Source of the DNA: Flavobacteriales bacterium
GTDB taxonomy: Bacteria > Bacteroidota > Bacteroidia > Flavobacteriales > Flavobacteriaceae
NCBI GenBank assembly: GCA_013205245.1
Contig: JABMNH010000017.1
Span: 1 to 64,000 of the forward strand
Direction of reading: 5' to 3'
DNA length: 64,000 bases
The notes beneath the pieces were generated by a model that saw only the letters and a program-made list of their open reading frames with translations, was not told the DNA's origin and made no database searches. Positions within the stretch are counted from its first letter, which is position 1. Every line of letters starts with the position of its first letter. The translations under genes and the position numbers were made by a program. Shown piece by piece: positions 14,840 to 23,650 of the stretch.

Positions 14840-17107
14840 TTAGAACTTATATTTGATATAGGTTGTGAAATTTCTACCTGGCTCAAAAATCTTACCCGAT
14901 AATGTATTAGAATTACTATAAGAAAAATTCAGATGCTCATAATAGGTTTTATCAAAAATATTTAAGAGTGCTGCTCCTATTGAGATTCTTTTATATGGCT
15001 CAAACCCTAATCTTAAATCCATCGTTCCAAATCCTGGCGATTTTTGTTCCATAAATGAAGTTGATACACGATTTTGACTTGCAATGAACCTTGAACTCAT
15101 GCTCATCCAAAATTTATCATCTTCATATTTTACACTTAAGATTGTCATAAACGGTGGTATTTGAGCAAGAGGCTCATCAAAATCATCATTTTGAGCTCTG
15201 GTGTATGAAACATCAGAAGTGAATTTTAATTTTTCTGAGGCCTTTATATTAAAAGAAAACTCAAACCCAGTTTGTGAGGCTTTGCTAATGTTTATAAATT
15301 GTTTGGCTACTACTGGTGGCGTAGTTGACATAAATTTACGTGATATATTTGTATTTACCTGAGCTGTGATATAATCTTTTAAGAATGAATAAAAAACTGA
15401 AGCGCCAATTTCTATGGTTTTAGATTTCTTACTAAAAGATAATTCAATTTGATTATTAACCTCTGGTTTTAAATTTGGATTACCAACATACTCATATGGA
15501 TCTACACCAACGTTAAAATGGTTGATATAACGTTCTACCATAGAAGCCGTCCTTATACCTCTTCCTAGAGCTAACTGGGTTTGGAATCCTTCTTTTTGAA
15601 ATTTTATTGAAATATTAGCACCAATATTGGCTTCAGTTTTATCATTAAAAACACCTCCATACAAAGCTTCAAAGTCTGCTGCTGGATCATCTATAGATGT
15701 TGAAATAAAATCTACTCTTGCCCCTGTGGTTAAGGTTGTAAAATCTGCAATTTTAAATTTACCTTCTGCAAATAATCCCAAGTCGTTTAAATTAGCATCT
15801 TGCCAAATTTTATCAATAAAAGTTTTTGGTGTAGGAAGCGCTACTCCATTCATTATTTTCACCATCCTAGTTCTATCTCCTTCCCTTCTAATTAAGTTGG
15901 CATCGATTCCTGTATATATTTTTGATTTACCAGAAGGTCTTAATACAAATTCAACTTTACCTCCAGATGTCCAAACTTGTACTGGAGAATTAGATTCTGT
16001 CATCATAAAATTAGGACGGCCCTCATTTGTCATTAAATGATCTACATGTGAATGAAAGAGTTTTGCTGAGAAACTCTCAACTTTATCGGATATTTCTTTT
16101 AATTTATAATCAATTCCAGCCAAAAAACTATCATCGTAAGGAGAATCCATAGGTAAACCTGCATGACGTATATCTCTACCAAAAGATTGCCTCCAAGTAA
16201 ATTGCACTCTTTGGTTTTCTGTTGGATTTAAACCTGCTTTAATAGAATAATCTGTCGTTCTAAAAGACGAGGGCACCTTTGCTCCATTTCCATCATTATA
16301 ATCTCCAAAATCTCTATACGAACCGTTAAAATGAATGTCGAATTTTTTAGCTACATATAACAATGATGAACCAGTTACTAAGTTATTACCATTAGTTTCA
16401 TATCCTCCTTCAACACTTCCGTGGATACCTAATTGTTCTTTTGAGGGGTTTTTTGAAACCAAGTTTATTATACCTCCAAAATTTTGACCAAACCTAACTG
16501 TAAAAGGCCCTCTAACAATCTCTATTTTTTCTATTTCTTCGGGAATAACATGCGTTGTTATTGGATCCATCCTGTTAGGGCAAGCATTCAAAATTTTCAT
16601 TCCGCCATCATACTGTATGTTTAATTGTTCATATTTAAATGAACGAAATACGGGTTCTGAGGCGTAAGCCCCCTTTTTAGCAATGCCAAATCCTTTGATA
16701 TCTTTAAATAAATGGCCAACACTTCGTGGTTGACTTATTCTTTTTGAAGCATCATTAATTACAACAGATTGTGAAATATCTCGTAATGGATTTGCATTTA
16801 CAATAATATTTTCGAGAGCTACCTCTTTCTCATCTAGCAAGATAACAGCATTATTAATAAGTGCTTGTTTAATGGTTTTATAGCCTACATGCGACACTTC
16901 TACAGTGCTCTTTTCTTTTAAATTAATTTTAAATTTACCTTCGGTATTCGTAACCGTGTAAATATTGCTATTTACAGATTTTACCATTGCATATGCAATT
17001 GGTTGTTTGGTGTTTTTATCAATCACAACTCCTTCAATAGAAGTTTGTGCCATTAATGCCATGCTGATAAACAACATCACAATAATGAAACTATTTTTAA
17101 ATTTCAT
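14840..17107 (-). CDS. TonB-dependent receptor, probable copper type
   Basis: A 755-residue outer-membrane receptor. It has a signal peptide ending ALMAQ, a CarboxypepD_reg-like domain (about 25-105), a plug domain (about 115-225) and a 22-strand-type barrel ending in Phe. The ATG at 17107 (MKFKNSFIIVMLF) is chosen because it gives a clean signal peptide; an upstream in-frame ATG at 17161 adds 18 residues of poor signal sequence. Motifs HAGLPMDSPYDD and HSHVDHLMTNEGRP resemble the OprC/NosA copper-receptor group, where Met and His residues ligate copper. The upstream gene encodes a Cys/Met/His-rich small protein, supporting a metal role. Substrate confidence is moderate. Confidence 0.85.
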   Translation of the reverse strand: MKFKNSFIIVMLFISMALMAQTSIEGVVIDKNTKQPIAYAMVKSVNSNIYTVTNTEGKFKINLKEKSTVEVSHVGYKTIKQALINNAVILLDEKEVALENIIVNANPLRDISQSVVINDASKRISQPRSVGHLFKDIKGFGIAKKGAYASEPVFRSFKYEQLNIQYDGGMKILNACPNRMDPITTHVIPEEIEKIEIVRGPFTVRFGQNFGGIINLVSKNPSKEQLGIHGSVEGGYETNGNNLVTGSSLLYVAKKFDIHFNGSYRDFGDYNDGNGAKVPSSFRTTDYSIKAGLNPTENQRVQFTWRQSFGRDIRHAGLPMDSPYDDSFLAGIDYKLKEISDKVESFSAKLFHSHVDHLMTNEGRPNFMMTESNSPVQVWTSGGKVEFVLRPSGKSKIYTGIDANLIRREGDRTRMVKIMNGVALPTPKTFIDKIWQDANLNDLGLFAEGKFKIADFTTLTTGARVDFISTSIDDPAADFEALYGGVFNDKTEANIGANISIKFQKEGFQTQLALGRGIRTASMVERYINHFNVGVDPYEYVGNPNLKPEVNNQIELSFSKKSKTIEIGASVFYSFLKDYITAQVNTNISRKFMSTTPPVVAKQFINISKASQTGFEFSFNIKASEKLKFTSDVSYTRAQNDDFDEPLAQIPPFMTILSVKYEDDKFWMSMSSRFIASQNRVSTSFMEQKSPGFGTMDLRLGFEPYKRISIGAALLNIFDKTYYEHLNFSYSNSNTLSGKIFEPGRNFTTYIKYKF

Positions 17108-17201
17108 TTTAATTATTTTGATTATTATATATTTTTTGCTGAGGTTGTTATAAAATAACACCTCCCGTTTATAAAATTATAAACAGATAAAATAAATGAT
17201 A

Positions 17202-17579
17202 TTAAGCAAAAGTGGGAGGTCTAAAAATACGTAGAATAATTTTTTGAGGAACTAAAGTGCTGTTAAAATAATGTTTGTCCTTTTTAAGCACATCAATAAC
17301 TTTAAGCACATTATTTTGGATGTTCGTATTAAATTGCAGGTTATTTAATTCTACTTTTGGAAATTTAGGGCTTTGATTATTTTCTTCTTGATTTTCCTGC
17401 TTGACCATTTTCATTAAATGACATTGCCCATTACATTGCATTTCTGGCTTATCAACATTTTCACATAAATTAGCAACAATGTAATTATAGTTGATATAAT
17501 AGTTTAATAATGGCACCATCGGCTTAATTAAAAGCGATAGATAAAGAAAAATAAAAAAGACACTTATCAGCCGTTTCAA
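17202..17579 (-). CDS. Membrane-anchored protein with C-N-G-x-C motif, putative metal-related
   Basis: A 125-residue protein with an N-terminal hydrophobic segment (about 4-28), then a cluster of potential metal ligands: C39, M47, C49, C53, H54, M57 and M59, the core being CNGQCHLMK. The rest is polar, Asn/Gln-rich, and ends in a basic IFRPPTFA tail. Similar short proteins occur, from memory, immediately upstream of copper-type TonB receptors in Bacteroidota. It probably resides at the periplasmic side of the inner membrane. It lies 94 bases upstream of the receptor and probably belongs to the same transcript. Function unproven. Confidence 0.7.
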   Translation of the reverse strand: MKRLISVFFIFLYLSLLIKPMVPLLNYYINYNYIVANLCENVDKPEMQCNGQCHLMKMVKQENQEENNQSPKFPKVELNNLQFNTNIQNNVLKVIDVLKKDKHYFNSTLVPQKIILRIFRPPTFA

Positions 17580-17597
17580 TGTGTGGTTTTAATAATA

Positions 17598-17605
17598 CAA
17601 AGATA
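17598..17605 (-). promoter_or_regulatory. Candidate -7 element (TATCTTTG)
   Basis: On the minus strand this reads TATCTTTG, an exact match to the Bacteroidota -7 consensus TAnnTTTG, 18 bases before the start of the C-N-G-x-C protein gene. No clear -33 TTG lies at the expected spacing. Confidence 0.45.
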
Positions 17606-17643
17606 CGTTTTTTTAATATAAGGTCTGGGTATCTTTTATTGAT

Positions 17644-18540
17644 TTAAAGAATAAATCCGATGCCAAATAGTATAGCAAAAAGAAAAGTTGAAAGAGCCAA
17701 TTTTTTTAATTCGGGATCTAAATTTTTTAAATCTTTTGTATGATATACAGTTTGTAGATGTTTTAAAATTGGCATAAAAGCAATGATAAATAAAAATTGC
17801 CAAGGCGATTTATAGTTAAAACTGATAAAAATTAAAGTGAATATAAAAGCACTTATAAGCAAGTAATAATGGTAATATTTGGCGAATTCGGCACCAATTT
17901 TTACAACTAAAGTGTTTTTATTGGCTAATTTATCTGATTCTAAATCGCGCATATTATTGAGATTCAACACACCAACACTTAGCAATCCGACAGAAAAAGC
18001 GGGTAAAAAAATTATAAAGTTTAAATGTTTAGTGAACAAGAAATAGCTTCCACAAACACTTAGCAAACCAAAAAACACAAACACAAAAACATCGCCAAAA
18101 CCGCTATAACCATAAGCATTTTTTCCCATGGTATATTTAAGAGCTGCGCCAATAGCTGCAATTCCTAAAACCATAAACAGCAAAGAATAGCTTAAATATT
18201 TTTGACCAAAAGCAAAATAGATCAAAATTAAGGCCAGTAAAAAACTGAGTGCTCCTGTAATTTTTATGGCATTTAGCATTTGATGCTGACTAATAGCGCC
18301 ACTTTGTAAAGCACGAACTGGCCCAACCCTATTTTCGTTATCAGTGCCTTTAACGCCATCTCCATAATCGTTGGCGAAATTAGACAAAATCTGAAAAGCA
18401 ATTGTTGTGGCTAAAGCCAATAGGCATATTTTCCAATCGAAAAGGCCTTCGGCGGCAGCCAAAAAACAGCCTACAATAATCCCCGAAACAGATAAAGGTA
18501 AAGTGCGTAAGCGTGCTGCTTGGATATATGCTTTTATCAA
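17644..18540 (-). CDS. menA: 1,4-dihydroxy-2-naphthoate polyprenyltransferase
   Basis: A 298-residue UbiA-family integral membrane prenyltransferase of menaquinone synthesis, joining DHNA to a polyprenyl diphosphate. The first Asp-rich motif is NDYGDGVKGTD (about residues 57-67), followed by the MenA-type RVGPVRALQSG. The second Asp-rich stretch is NNMRDLESDKLANK (about 195-208). About eight membrane helices are visible. MenB and MenD lie 30 kb away in this window, so the pathway is dispersed. The start at 18540 gives MIKAYIQAARLRTLPLS, typical of the family. Confidence 0.93.
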   Translation of the reverse strand: MIKAYIQAARLRTLPLSVSGIIVGCFLAAAEGLFDWKICLLALATTIAFQILSNFANDYGDGVKGTDNENRVGPVRALQSGAISQHQMLNAIKITGALSFLLALILIYFAFGQKYLSYSLLFMVLGIAAIGAALKYTMGKNAYGYSGFGDVFVFVFFGLLSVCGSYFLFTKHLNFIIFLPAFSVGLLSVGVLNLNNMRDLESDKLANKNTLVVKIGAEFAKYYHYYLLISAFIFTLIFISFNYKSPWQFLFIIAFMPILKHLQTVYHTKDLKNLDPELKKLALSTFLFAILFGIGFIL

Positions 18541-18594
18541 GATTATAGTTGTTACTTTTTTTTTGAAACTGGTAGCGTTAAGTTTATGTTGGGG

Positions 18595-18673
18595 TCTCGA
18601 CTGCGCTCGACCTGACAGTAAATAAATTGTTTATAACTTATATTGAGGCTTCGACTTCGCTCAGCCTGACAGT
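18595..18673. repeat. Two copies of a dispersed intergenic repeat (TCGACTGCGCTC family)
   Basis: Two near-identical units of about 25 bases, 18595-18619 and 18648-18673, each reading like TTCGACTGCGCTCAGCCTGACAG with small changes. They fill the gap between menA and the Fe-S protein gene. Related copies occur at 47699-47722 and, in part, 47756-47771. This is a dispersed repeat family of unknown function. Confidence 0.75.
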
Positions 18674-18684
18674 AATTAGATTAT

Positions 18685-19464
18685 TTATAAATCATCCGCA
18701 TTAGCGATTAACTCGGCAATATCTAATACTTTAATACTGTCTTCTTTTTCTTTATTTTTAACACCATCGGTCATCATGGTATTACAAAACGGACACCCTG
18801 TAGCAATAATATCTGGTTTAATTTCTAAAGCGTCTTCAGTACGTTCTACAAAAATTTCTTTATCTCCTTTTTCAGAATCTTTAAACATTTGAGCTCCACC
18901 AGCACCACAACATAATCCGTTGGTTTTACAGCGTTTCATTTCTACCAATTCGGCATCTAATTTTTGAATAAGATCTCTCGGTGCTTCATAAATATTATTG
19001 GCACGACCTAAATAACAAGGATCGTGAAAAGTTATGCGTTTGCCTTTAAAATTACCACCTTCAATTGTTAAACGGCCTTGATCTAGTAAATCTTTTAAAA
19101 AGGCGGTATGATGCATCACTTTATAAGTGCCGCCCAATTCTGGATACTCATTTTTTAAAGTATTAAAACAGTGCGGACACGCGGTAACAATGCTTTTTAC
19201 CTCATAGGCATTTAACACTTCAATATTTGTCATGGCTTGCATCTGAAACAAAAATTCGTTTCCAGCACGTTTGGCAGGATCGCCAGTACACGATTCTTCT
19301 GTGCCTAAAACAGCAAAATCTACATTTGCCTTTTGCAATAATTTAACAAATGCCTTAGTTATTTTTTTAGCACGGTCATCAAAACTTCCGGCACAGCCTA
19401 CCCAAAATAATACTTCGGGCTGTTTGCCTTGCGCCATCATTTCGGCCATTGTTGGTACGTTCAT
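18685..19464 (-). CDS. Heterodisulfide-reductase-like (CCG-domain) Fe-S protein
   Basis: A 259-residue cytoplasmic protein with two CCG domains. The first has WVGCAGSFD, the middle EESCTGDP, and ACPHCFNTLKNEYP. The second has HDPCYLGR, LCCGAGGAQMF and GCPFC. The cysteine pattern matches HdrB/GlpC/LutA-type subunits that hold a non-cubane or 4Fe-4S site. It is probably the catalytic partner of the membrane ferredoxin-like protein two genes upstream, together forming a split HdrD/GlpC-like oxidoreductase. The electron donor is unknown. It is the last gene of the amidase-MCE-Fe-S operon. Confidence 0.87.
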   Translation of the reverse strand: MNVPTMAEMMAQGKQPEVLFWVGCAGSFDDRAKKITKAFVKLLQKANVDFAVLGTEESCTGDPAKRAGNEFLFQMQAMTNIEVLNAYEVKSIVTACPHCFNTLKNEYPELGGTYKVMHHTAFLKDLLDQGRLTIEGGNFKGKRITFHDPCYLGRANNIYEAPRDLIQKLDAELVEMKRCKTNGLCCGAGGAQMFKDSEKGDKEIFVERTEDALEIKPDIIATGCPFCNTMMTDGVKNKEKEDSIKVLDIAELIANADDL

Positions 19465-19485
19465 AACTGTATTTTTAATTGATTT

Positions 19486-19932
19486 TTATTCGTGTTGTCC
19501 GTCATCAAAAACCTCAATAGTCACATCTTTGTTTATGAGGTTGGTAAATTTGCCACGGTAACGTGTTGCTTTAACCAAATGATTGTCAATCCAATGATAA
19601 TTTCCGCCACGAGGTTTCCCCATAAGCATGCCATGATATTTAAAGCCATGTTTTTTTAGCCAAGCTTCGGTAATTTCACGATGAAATTCGGTTCGCGAGG
19701 TGAAAAAGAAAATTATATGTCCTTCGTCATACCATCCGTTTAAAGTCGCAATAGCATCTGGATAAGCCTTAGCCGTAACCATACGTTCTGGTTCTTCGTT
19801 AGGGATGTCTTCGCCCACAGTGCCATCGATATCAATTAAATAATTCTTTACCCCTTTTGGTAAAATTGGACTTATGTGTACACCACTTGCTACTTTGTCA
19901 TGTAATAATTTTTCTACGTCTTCGTTGTTCAA
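19486..19932 (-). CDS. HAD-like phosphatase-fold protein
   Basis: A 148-residue protein with HAD-type motif I near IDIDGTVGED (about residues 33-42) and a motif II-like FFFTSRTEFHRE (about 75-86), and an acidic FDDGQHE C-terminus. I recall relatives labelled phosphoheptose isomerase, but there is no SIS domain, so that label is not supported. The substrate is unknown. It lies between the two halves of the Hdr-like oxidoreductase (25 bases after one and 21 before the other), a position suggesting a conserved operon rather than a shared reaction. Confidence 0.75.
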   Translation of the reverse strand: MNNEDVEKLLHDKVASGVHISPILPKGVKNYLIDIDGTVGEDIPNEEPERMVTAKAYPDAIATLNGWYDEGHIIFFFTSRTEFHREITEAWLKKHGFKYHGMLMGKPRGGNYHWIDNHLVKATRYRGKFTNLINKDVTIEVFDDGQHE

Positions 19933-19957
19933 TGTTTTTGATTTTTAATAGTTGTAT

Positions 19958-21274
19958 TTATTCGTCTTTCCAGTTGAGTCTATCCATTTGGTTGAATTGC
20001 CACGGTGCAGCATTGTTCTCAATATTCGTCATCATGGCGTTTAATTCTTGTGGCGCTGCCGATTGCTCCATCACTAAATAACGGCGCATATCTACAATGA
20101 TAGATAACGGATCAATATTTACAGGACATTCTTCTACACAAGCATTACACGATGTACATGCCCACAATTCTTCGGGTGTGATATAATCGTTTAACAATTG
20201 CTTATCGTCTGGTTTAAAAGTTTTATTAGTATCTATATTTTTACCAACCTCTTCTAACCTATCGCGGGTTTTCATCATAATGGCTCTAGGCGATAATTCT
20301 TTTCCTGTTATATTGGCTGGACACACAGAAGTGCATCGGCCACATTCAGTACAGGTGTAAGCATTTAACAACTGTACCCAGTTTAAATCGAACACATCTG
20401 AGGCGCCAAACTTTTCTGGTTCGGCAGTATCATCTGCCGGAGCAGCATAAGGGTCGGCATCTGGGTCTAACATCATTTTAACCTCATTGGTAACCGATAC
20501 TAAATTATCGAATTTCCCTTTTGGATTTAAATTCGCAAAATAGGTGTTCGGAAATGCCAATAAAATATGCAAGTGTTTTGAATAATAGAGGTAGTTTAAA
20601 AATATAAATATGCCAATAATATGAATCCACCAAGCACCACGTTCTAATAAAATTAAAGTACTTACATCTTGTGGTAACCAAGCGGCGATAAACTGACTTA
20701 TTGGGAAACTCCCTGCTTTTATATAATGGTCTGCACCCATTTGTTGAAGATTATAATCGGAGGCGTTCATCAGTAAAAATAAAGACATCAACACCATTTC
20801 GAAATACAAAATATTTAAGGCATCATTTTTTGGCCAGCTTGTCATTTCTTTATTCCAAAAACGTGGAATTTGAACAACCACTCTACGGATCCAAAATATG
20901 ATAACAGATATCAGGACTAAAAAGGCTAAAATTTCGAAAGATCCAATTAAAAAATTGTACAAGCCGCCTGCAAAAGACAACACCCGATGCGTACCAAACA
21001 AACCGTCAATGATGATTTCTATAACTTCTATGTTGATGATTATAAATCCGACATAGACCAAAATATGCAGAACTCCGGCTACGGGTCGTTTGACCATTTT
21101 TGATTGTCCTAAGGCAATCATGGCCATATTCTTCCATCGTGCATTAGCGTTATCGCTTCTGTCAATGTCTTTACCAAGTTTAATATTTCTGATGATTTTT
21201 TTGATGTTTTGAATAAAAAAACCAGTTCCAACTATAAGTAGTAGCGCAAAAATGATGTTTGGTAAGTATTGCAT
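19958..21274 (-). CDS. Membrane 4Fe-4S ferredoxin-like protein (HdrC/GlpC-type)
   Basis: A 438-residue inner-membrane protein. The N-terminal 250 residues hold about five hydrophobic helices of NarI/cytochrome-b-like layout. The C-terminal half has two 4Fe-4S motifs, CTECGRCTSVCP (about 304-315) and CTSCNACVEECP (about 374-385). This suggests quinone-linked electron transfer to the CCG-domain partner at 18685-19464. The gene follows the MCE gene by 28 bases. The physiological substrate is unknown. Confidence 0.87.
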   Translation of the reverse strand: MQYLPNIIFALLLIVGTGFFIQNIKKIIRNIKLGKDIDRSDNANARWKNMAMIALGQSKMVKRPVAGVLHILVYVGFIIINIEVIEIIIDGLFGTHRVLSFAGGLYNFLIGSFEILAFLVLISVIIFWIRRVVVQIPRFWNKEMTSWPKNDALNILYFEMVLMSLFLLMNASDYNLQQMGADHYIKAGSFPISQFIAAWLPQDVSTLILLERGAWWIHIIGIFIFLNYLYYSKHLHILLAFPNTYFANLNPKGKFDNLVSVTNEVKMMLDPDADPYAAPADDTAEPEKFGASDVFDLNWVQLLNAYTCTECGRCTSVCPANITGKELSPRAIMMKTRDRLEEVGKNIDTNKTFKPDDKQLLNDYITPEELWACTSCNACVEECPVNIDPLSIIVDMRRYLVMEQSAAPQELNAMMTNIENNAAPWQFNQMDRLNWKDE

Positions 21275-21302
21275 TTTATATAATTTTTATTGATATATTC
21301 AA

Positions 21303-22253
21303 CTATTTTAAACTGTCTTTTGGGTTATAAGCCTTGGCTTTTTTACCAAATAATGAGAAATGAACAAAGCGTTTGGGATGCAATTTCATATCGCGCAACA
21401 GTTCTTCTAACTCTTTAGAAGCATTTGTAAAATTCTGATACAATTGGTCGTCTTTTAGCAATTTACCAACGCTGCCTTTACCTGCATTTATATCGGTTAA
21501 CATTAAATCTAAATCTGAAATGGTTTTGTGAAACTTAGTAATTGTTGCTGCTATATCAACATCGGTTAACGAATCTGTTAATTGTTTTAGGTTTTGCGTA
21601 ATGTCTTTTGAATTGTTTAAAATATCATTAAAATTAGATTGGTTACCAACAACCAAAGAATCAAGAGATATAGATGTTTTTTCGAAAGTTAGCAAGGTGT
21701 TTTTTAGGCTGTTAATAGATGTTCTAATATTTTTTTCTGTTTTAACATCTAAAATATTATTCAAACTTTGCATAATTGAATCGGTATTGGCAACCATACT
21801 TTCAAATTTAGATTGCAAAGGCGCCACCTTGTCATTTAGCAATTCGAACACACCAGGTTCTATATCGCTTTTTAAAGTATCGCCACTAACAGATAATTTA
21901 CCTTCGTAATTTGGCACAATAGAAAGCGATTTTGTACCTATTAAATCTGAACTATAAATTCTTGCAATACTTTTATTTGAAAACTGGAAATCGGTATTTA
22001 AACTAAAAGTGACAATAAGATTTCCTTTTTTTTGCGGATGAAACGAAATGTTGTCAATTTTTCCGACTTTTAATCCGTTAATAGTTACCAAACTCGAAGA
22101 TTCTAAACCCTGTACATTATTATAAGTAGCGTAAAAAATGCGCTCTTTTTTAAAGATATTATCATTCTTAATAAAGCTAAAACCCCATATAAATAAGATT
22201 ATGGTAATTACAGCTATTAAACCTGTTTTTAACTCTCTTGATAATTTTATCAT
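21303..22253 (-). CDS. MCE-family (MlaD-like) lipid-transport protein
   Basis: A 316-residue protein with one N-terminal membrane anchor (about 8-27) and an MCE domain (about 38-115, including the GLKVGKIDNI and IYSSDLIGTKS patterns). A long predicted coiled/helical region follows (about 140-290). MlaD-type proteins form hexameric rings that move phospholipids between membranes. No MlaE or MlaF gene is adjacent, so the permease and ATPase must be elsewhere. It lies 54 bases after the amidase gene in the same orientation. Confidence 0.88.
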   Translation of the reverse strand: MIKLSRELKTGLIAVITIILFIWGFSFIKNDNIFKKERIFYATYNNVQGLESSSLVTINGLKVGKIDNISFHPQKKGNLIVTFSLNTDFQFSNKSIARIYSSDLIGTKSLSIVPNYEGKLSVSGDTLKSDIEPGVFELLNDKVAPLQSKFESMVANTDSIMQSLNNILDVKTEKNIRTSINSLKNTLLTFEKTSISLDSLVVGNQSNFNDILNNSKDITQNLKQLTDSLTDVDIAATITKFHKTISDLDLMLTDINAGKGSVGKLLKDDQLYQNFTNASKELEELLRDMKLHPKRFVHFSLFGKKAKAYNPKDSLK

Positions 22254-22307
22254 ACGTCCTGATTATGTAGCAATAGTAGTGATTTTTTCACAGATAGACT
22301 GCACTTT

Positions 22308-23474
22308 TTAATTAGATTTCAAGGCTTTTTGAACACTCATTTTCTGCCCATTTTTAAAAGCCACAATAAAAGCCGATTTAAAGCCTTTTTTTTTGGCTGA
22401 TTCTTGTAAAATTTTAATGTCGTCGTAACTTTCTGTAGCGCCTAAATAATATTTATATTGACGGCCCACTTTAACGCGCGCTACATTTTTTAAGCCTTTA
22501 AAGTTATAAGATTTTGGTTCTATTTTATTTGTACCAGATGCTATCTGAACTTTAAAAATAATTTTTTCGACTTTTTTTATTTGAGGTTTGCGTGCTGTTT
22601 TAGGCTTATCTTTTATAACAACTGCTGGGTTTTTTTCAAGCGTATTTTCGTCAATTACAACTTCGTTTAGTTCTAAATGCTTTTTATATTTTATCAAAGC
22701 ATTGACAATGGCATTGGCAATTTTAATTTGACCTGATTTAGAGTTTAAAAAATCTTCTTCTTTTTTGTTAGATAAAAAACCCACTTCAACCAAAACACTA
22801 GGCATATAAGTCTGATGTAAAACAATTAAACCTGCCTGCTTAACACCTCTACTAAATCGTTTGGCATCATTTGTAAAAGCATTTTCTACCATTTGCGCCA
22901 ACTCTATACTATTATCTAAATACTCTTCTTGCATTAAGGTTAAACCGATAATAGATTCTGGAGAATTAGGATCGTATTGGTAATGTTTCTCGTGGTCTTT
23001 TTCTAATAAAATAACATCATTCTCACGCTTAGCAACATCCATATTTGTTTTATTGCGGTGGACTCCAAGCACAAAAGTCTCTGTTCCATAAGCGCTGTTA
23101 CTAAATGCATTACAATGGATTGACACAAATAAATCGGCATTAGCCTCATTGGCAACTTTGGCACGTTTCCACAAATCTGGATACACATCTTTTGTTCTGG
23201 TATATAAAACTTTAATATCGGTTTGTTTGTTAGACAACAACTTACCAACGCGTAGTGTAACGTCTAATGCGATGTCTTTTTCGTGTTTTTTATAGCGTTT
23301 TGTGCCTAAATTACCAGGGTCATGACCACCATGACCTGCATCTAAAACAATGGTAAAAGTTTTATCTTGGGCATTTAAATCTAATGGATTAAAAAGCCCC
23401 AAAAGAAAAAGACCTGATAAAAATGTATATTTATAAAGTGTGATTCTTAACAAAGAATGTTTAAAATTTGACAT
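22308..23474 (-). CDS. N-acetylmuramoyl-L-alanine amidase with SPOR-like C-terminus
   Basis: A 388-residue periplasmic cell-wall hydrolase. After a signal peptide (ending LNAQD), an Amidase_3 domain (about 37-255) carries zinc ligands in DAGHGGHDPG, SIHCNAF and the VLVEVGFLSN glutamate. A lysine-rich linker and a SPOR-like domain (about 305-385, septal peptidoglycan binding) follow. The start is the ATG at 23474; a TTG at 23477 directly precedes it. It is first in the operon with the MCE and Fe-S genes and divergent from lptD. Confidence 0.92.
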   Translation of the reverse strand: MSNFKHSLLRITLYKYTFLSGLFLLGLFNPLDLNAQDKTFTIVLDAGHGGHDPGNLGTKRYKKHEKDIALDVTLRVGKLLSNKQTDIKVLYTRTKDVYPDLWKRAKVANEANADLFVSIHCNAFSNSAYGTETFVLGVHRNKTNMDVAKRENDVILLEKDHEKHYQYDPNSPESIIGLTLMQEEYLDNSIELAQMVENAFTNDAKRFSRGVKQAGLIVLHQTYMPSVLVEVGFLSNKKEEDFLNSKSGQIKIANAIVNALIKYKKHLELNEVVIDENTLEKNPAVVIKDKPKTARKPQIKKVEKIIFKVQIASGTNKIEPKSYNFKGLKNVARVKVGRQYKYYLGATESYDDIKILQESAKKKGFKSAFIVAFKNGQKMSVQKALKSN

Positions 23475-23551
23475 CAATTAATGAAATTTAACAACTAAAA
23501 TAGACCTCTTTATTTAGTAAAAATTTAAGTTTACTCAAAAAAAATATATCG

Positions 23552-23559
23552 TATGTTTG
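23552..23559 (+). promoter_or_regulatory. Candidate -7 element for lptD (TATGTTTG)
   Basis: TATGTTTG fits TAnnTTTG and lies in the divergent gap between the amidase gene and lptD, 92 bases before the lptD start. No convincing -33 TTG precedes it, so this is tentative. Confidence 0.35.
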
Positions 23560-23650
23560 TGTTGTTATTTTTAGGTGTTAAAATATTTAAGTTAATCACT
23601 CAAAACAACAATTCTATTACTTTAATAGAACAAAAATACTATTAAAAGCG

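Noticed and set aside
15627-16040. A 137-codon open frame on the plus strand inside the TonB receptor gene
   Set aside because: It lies fully antisense to a clear receptor gene, has no recognisable motif, and such frames are common opposite long genes.
19486-19932. Phosphoheptose isomerase annotation
   Set aside because: No SIS-domain pattern is visible; the visible motifs are HAD-type aspartates.
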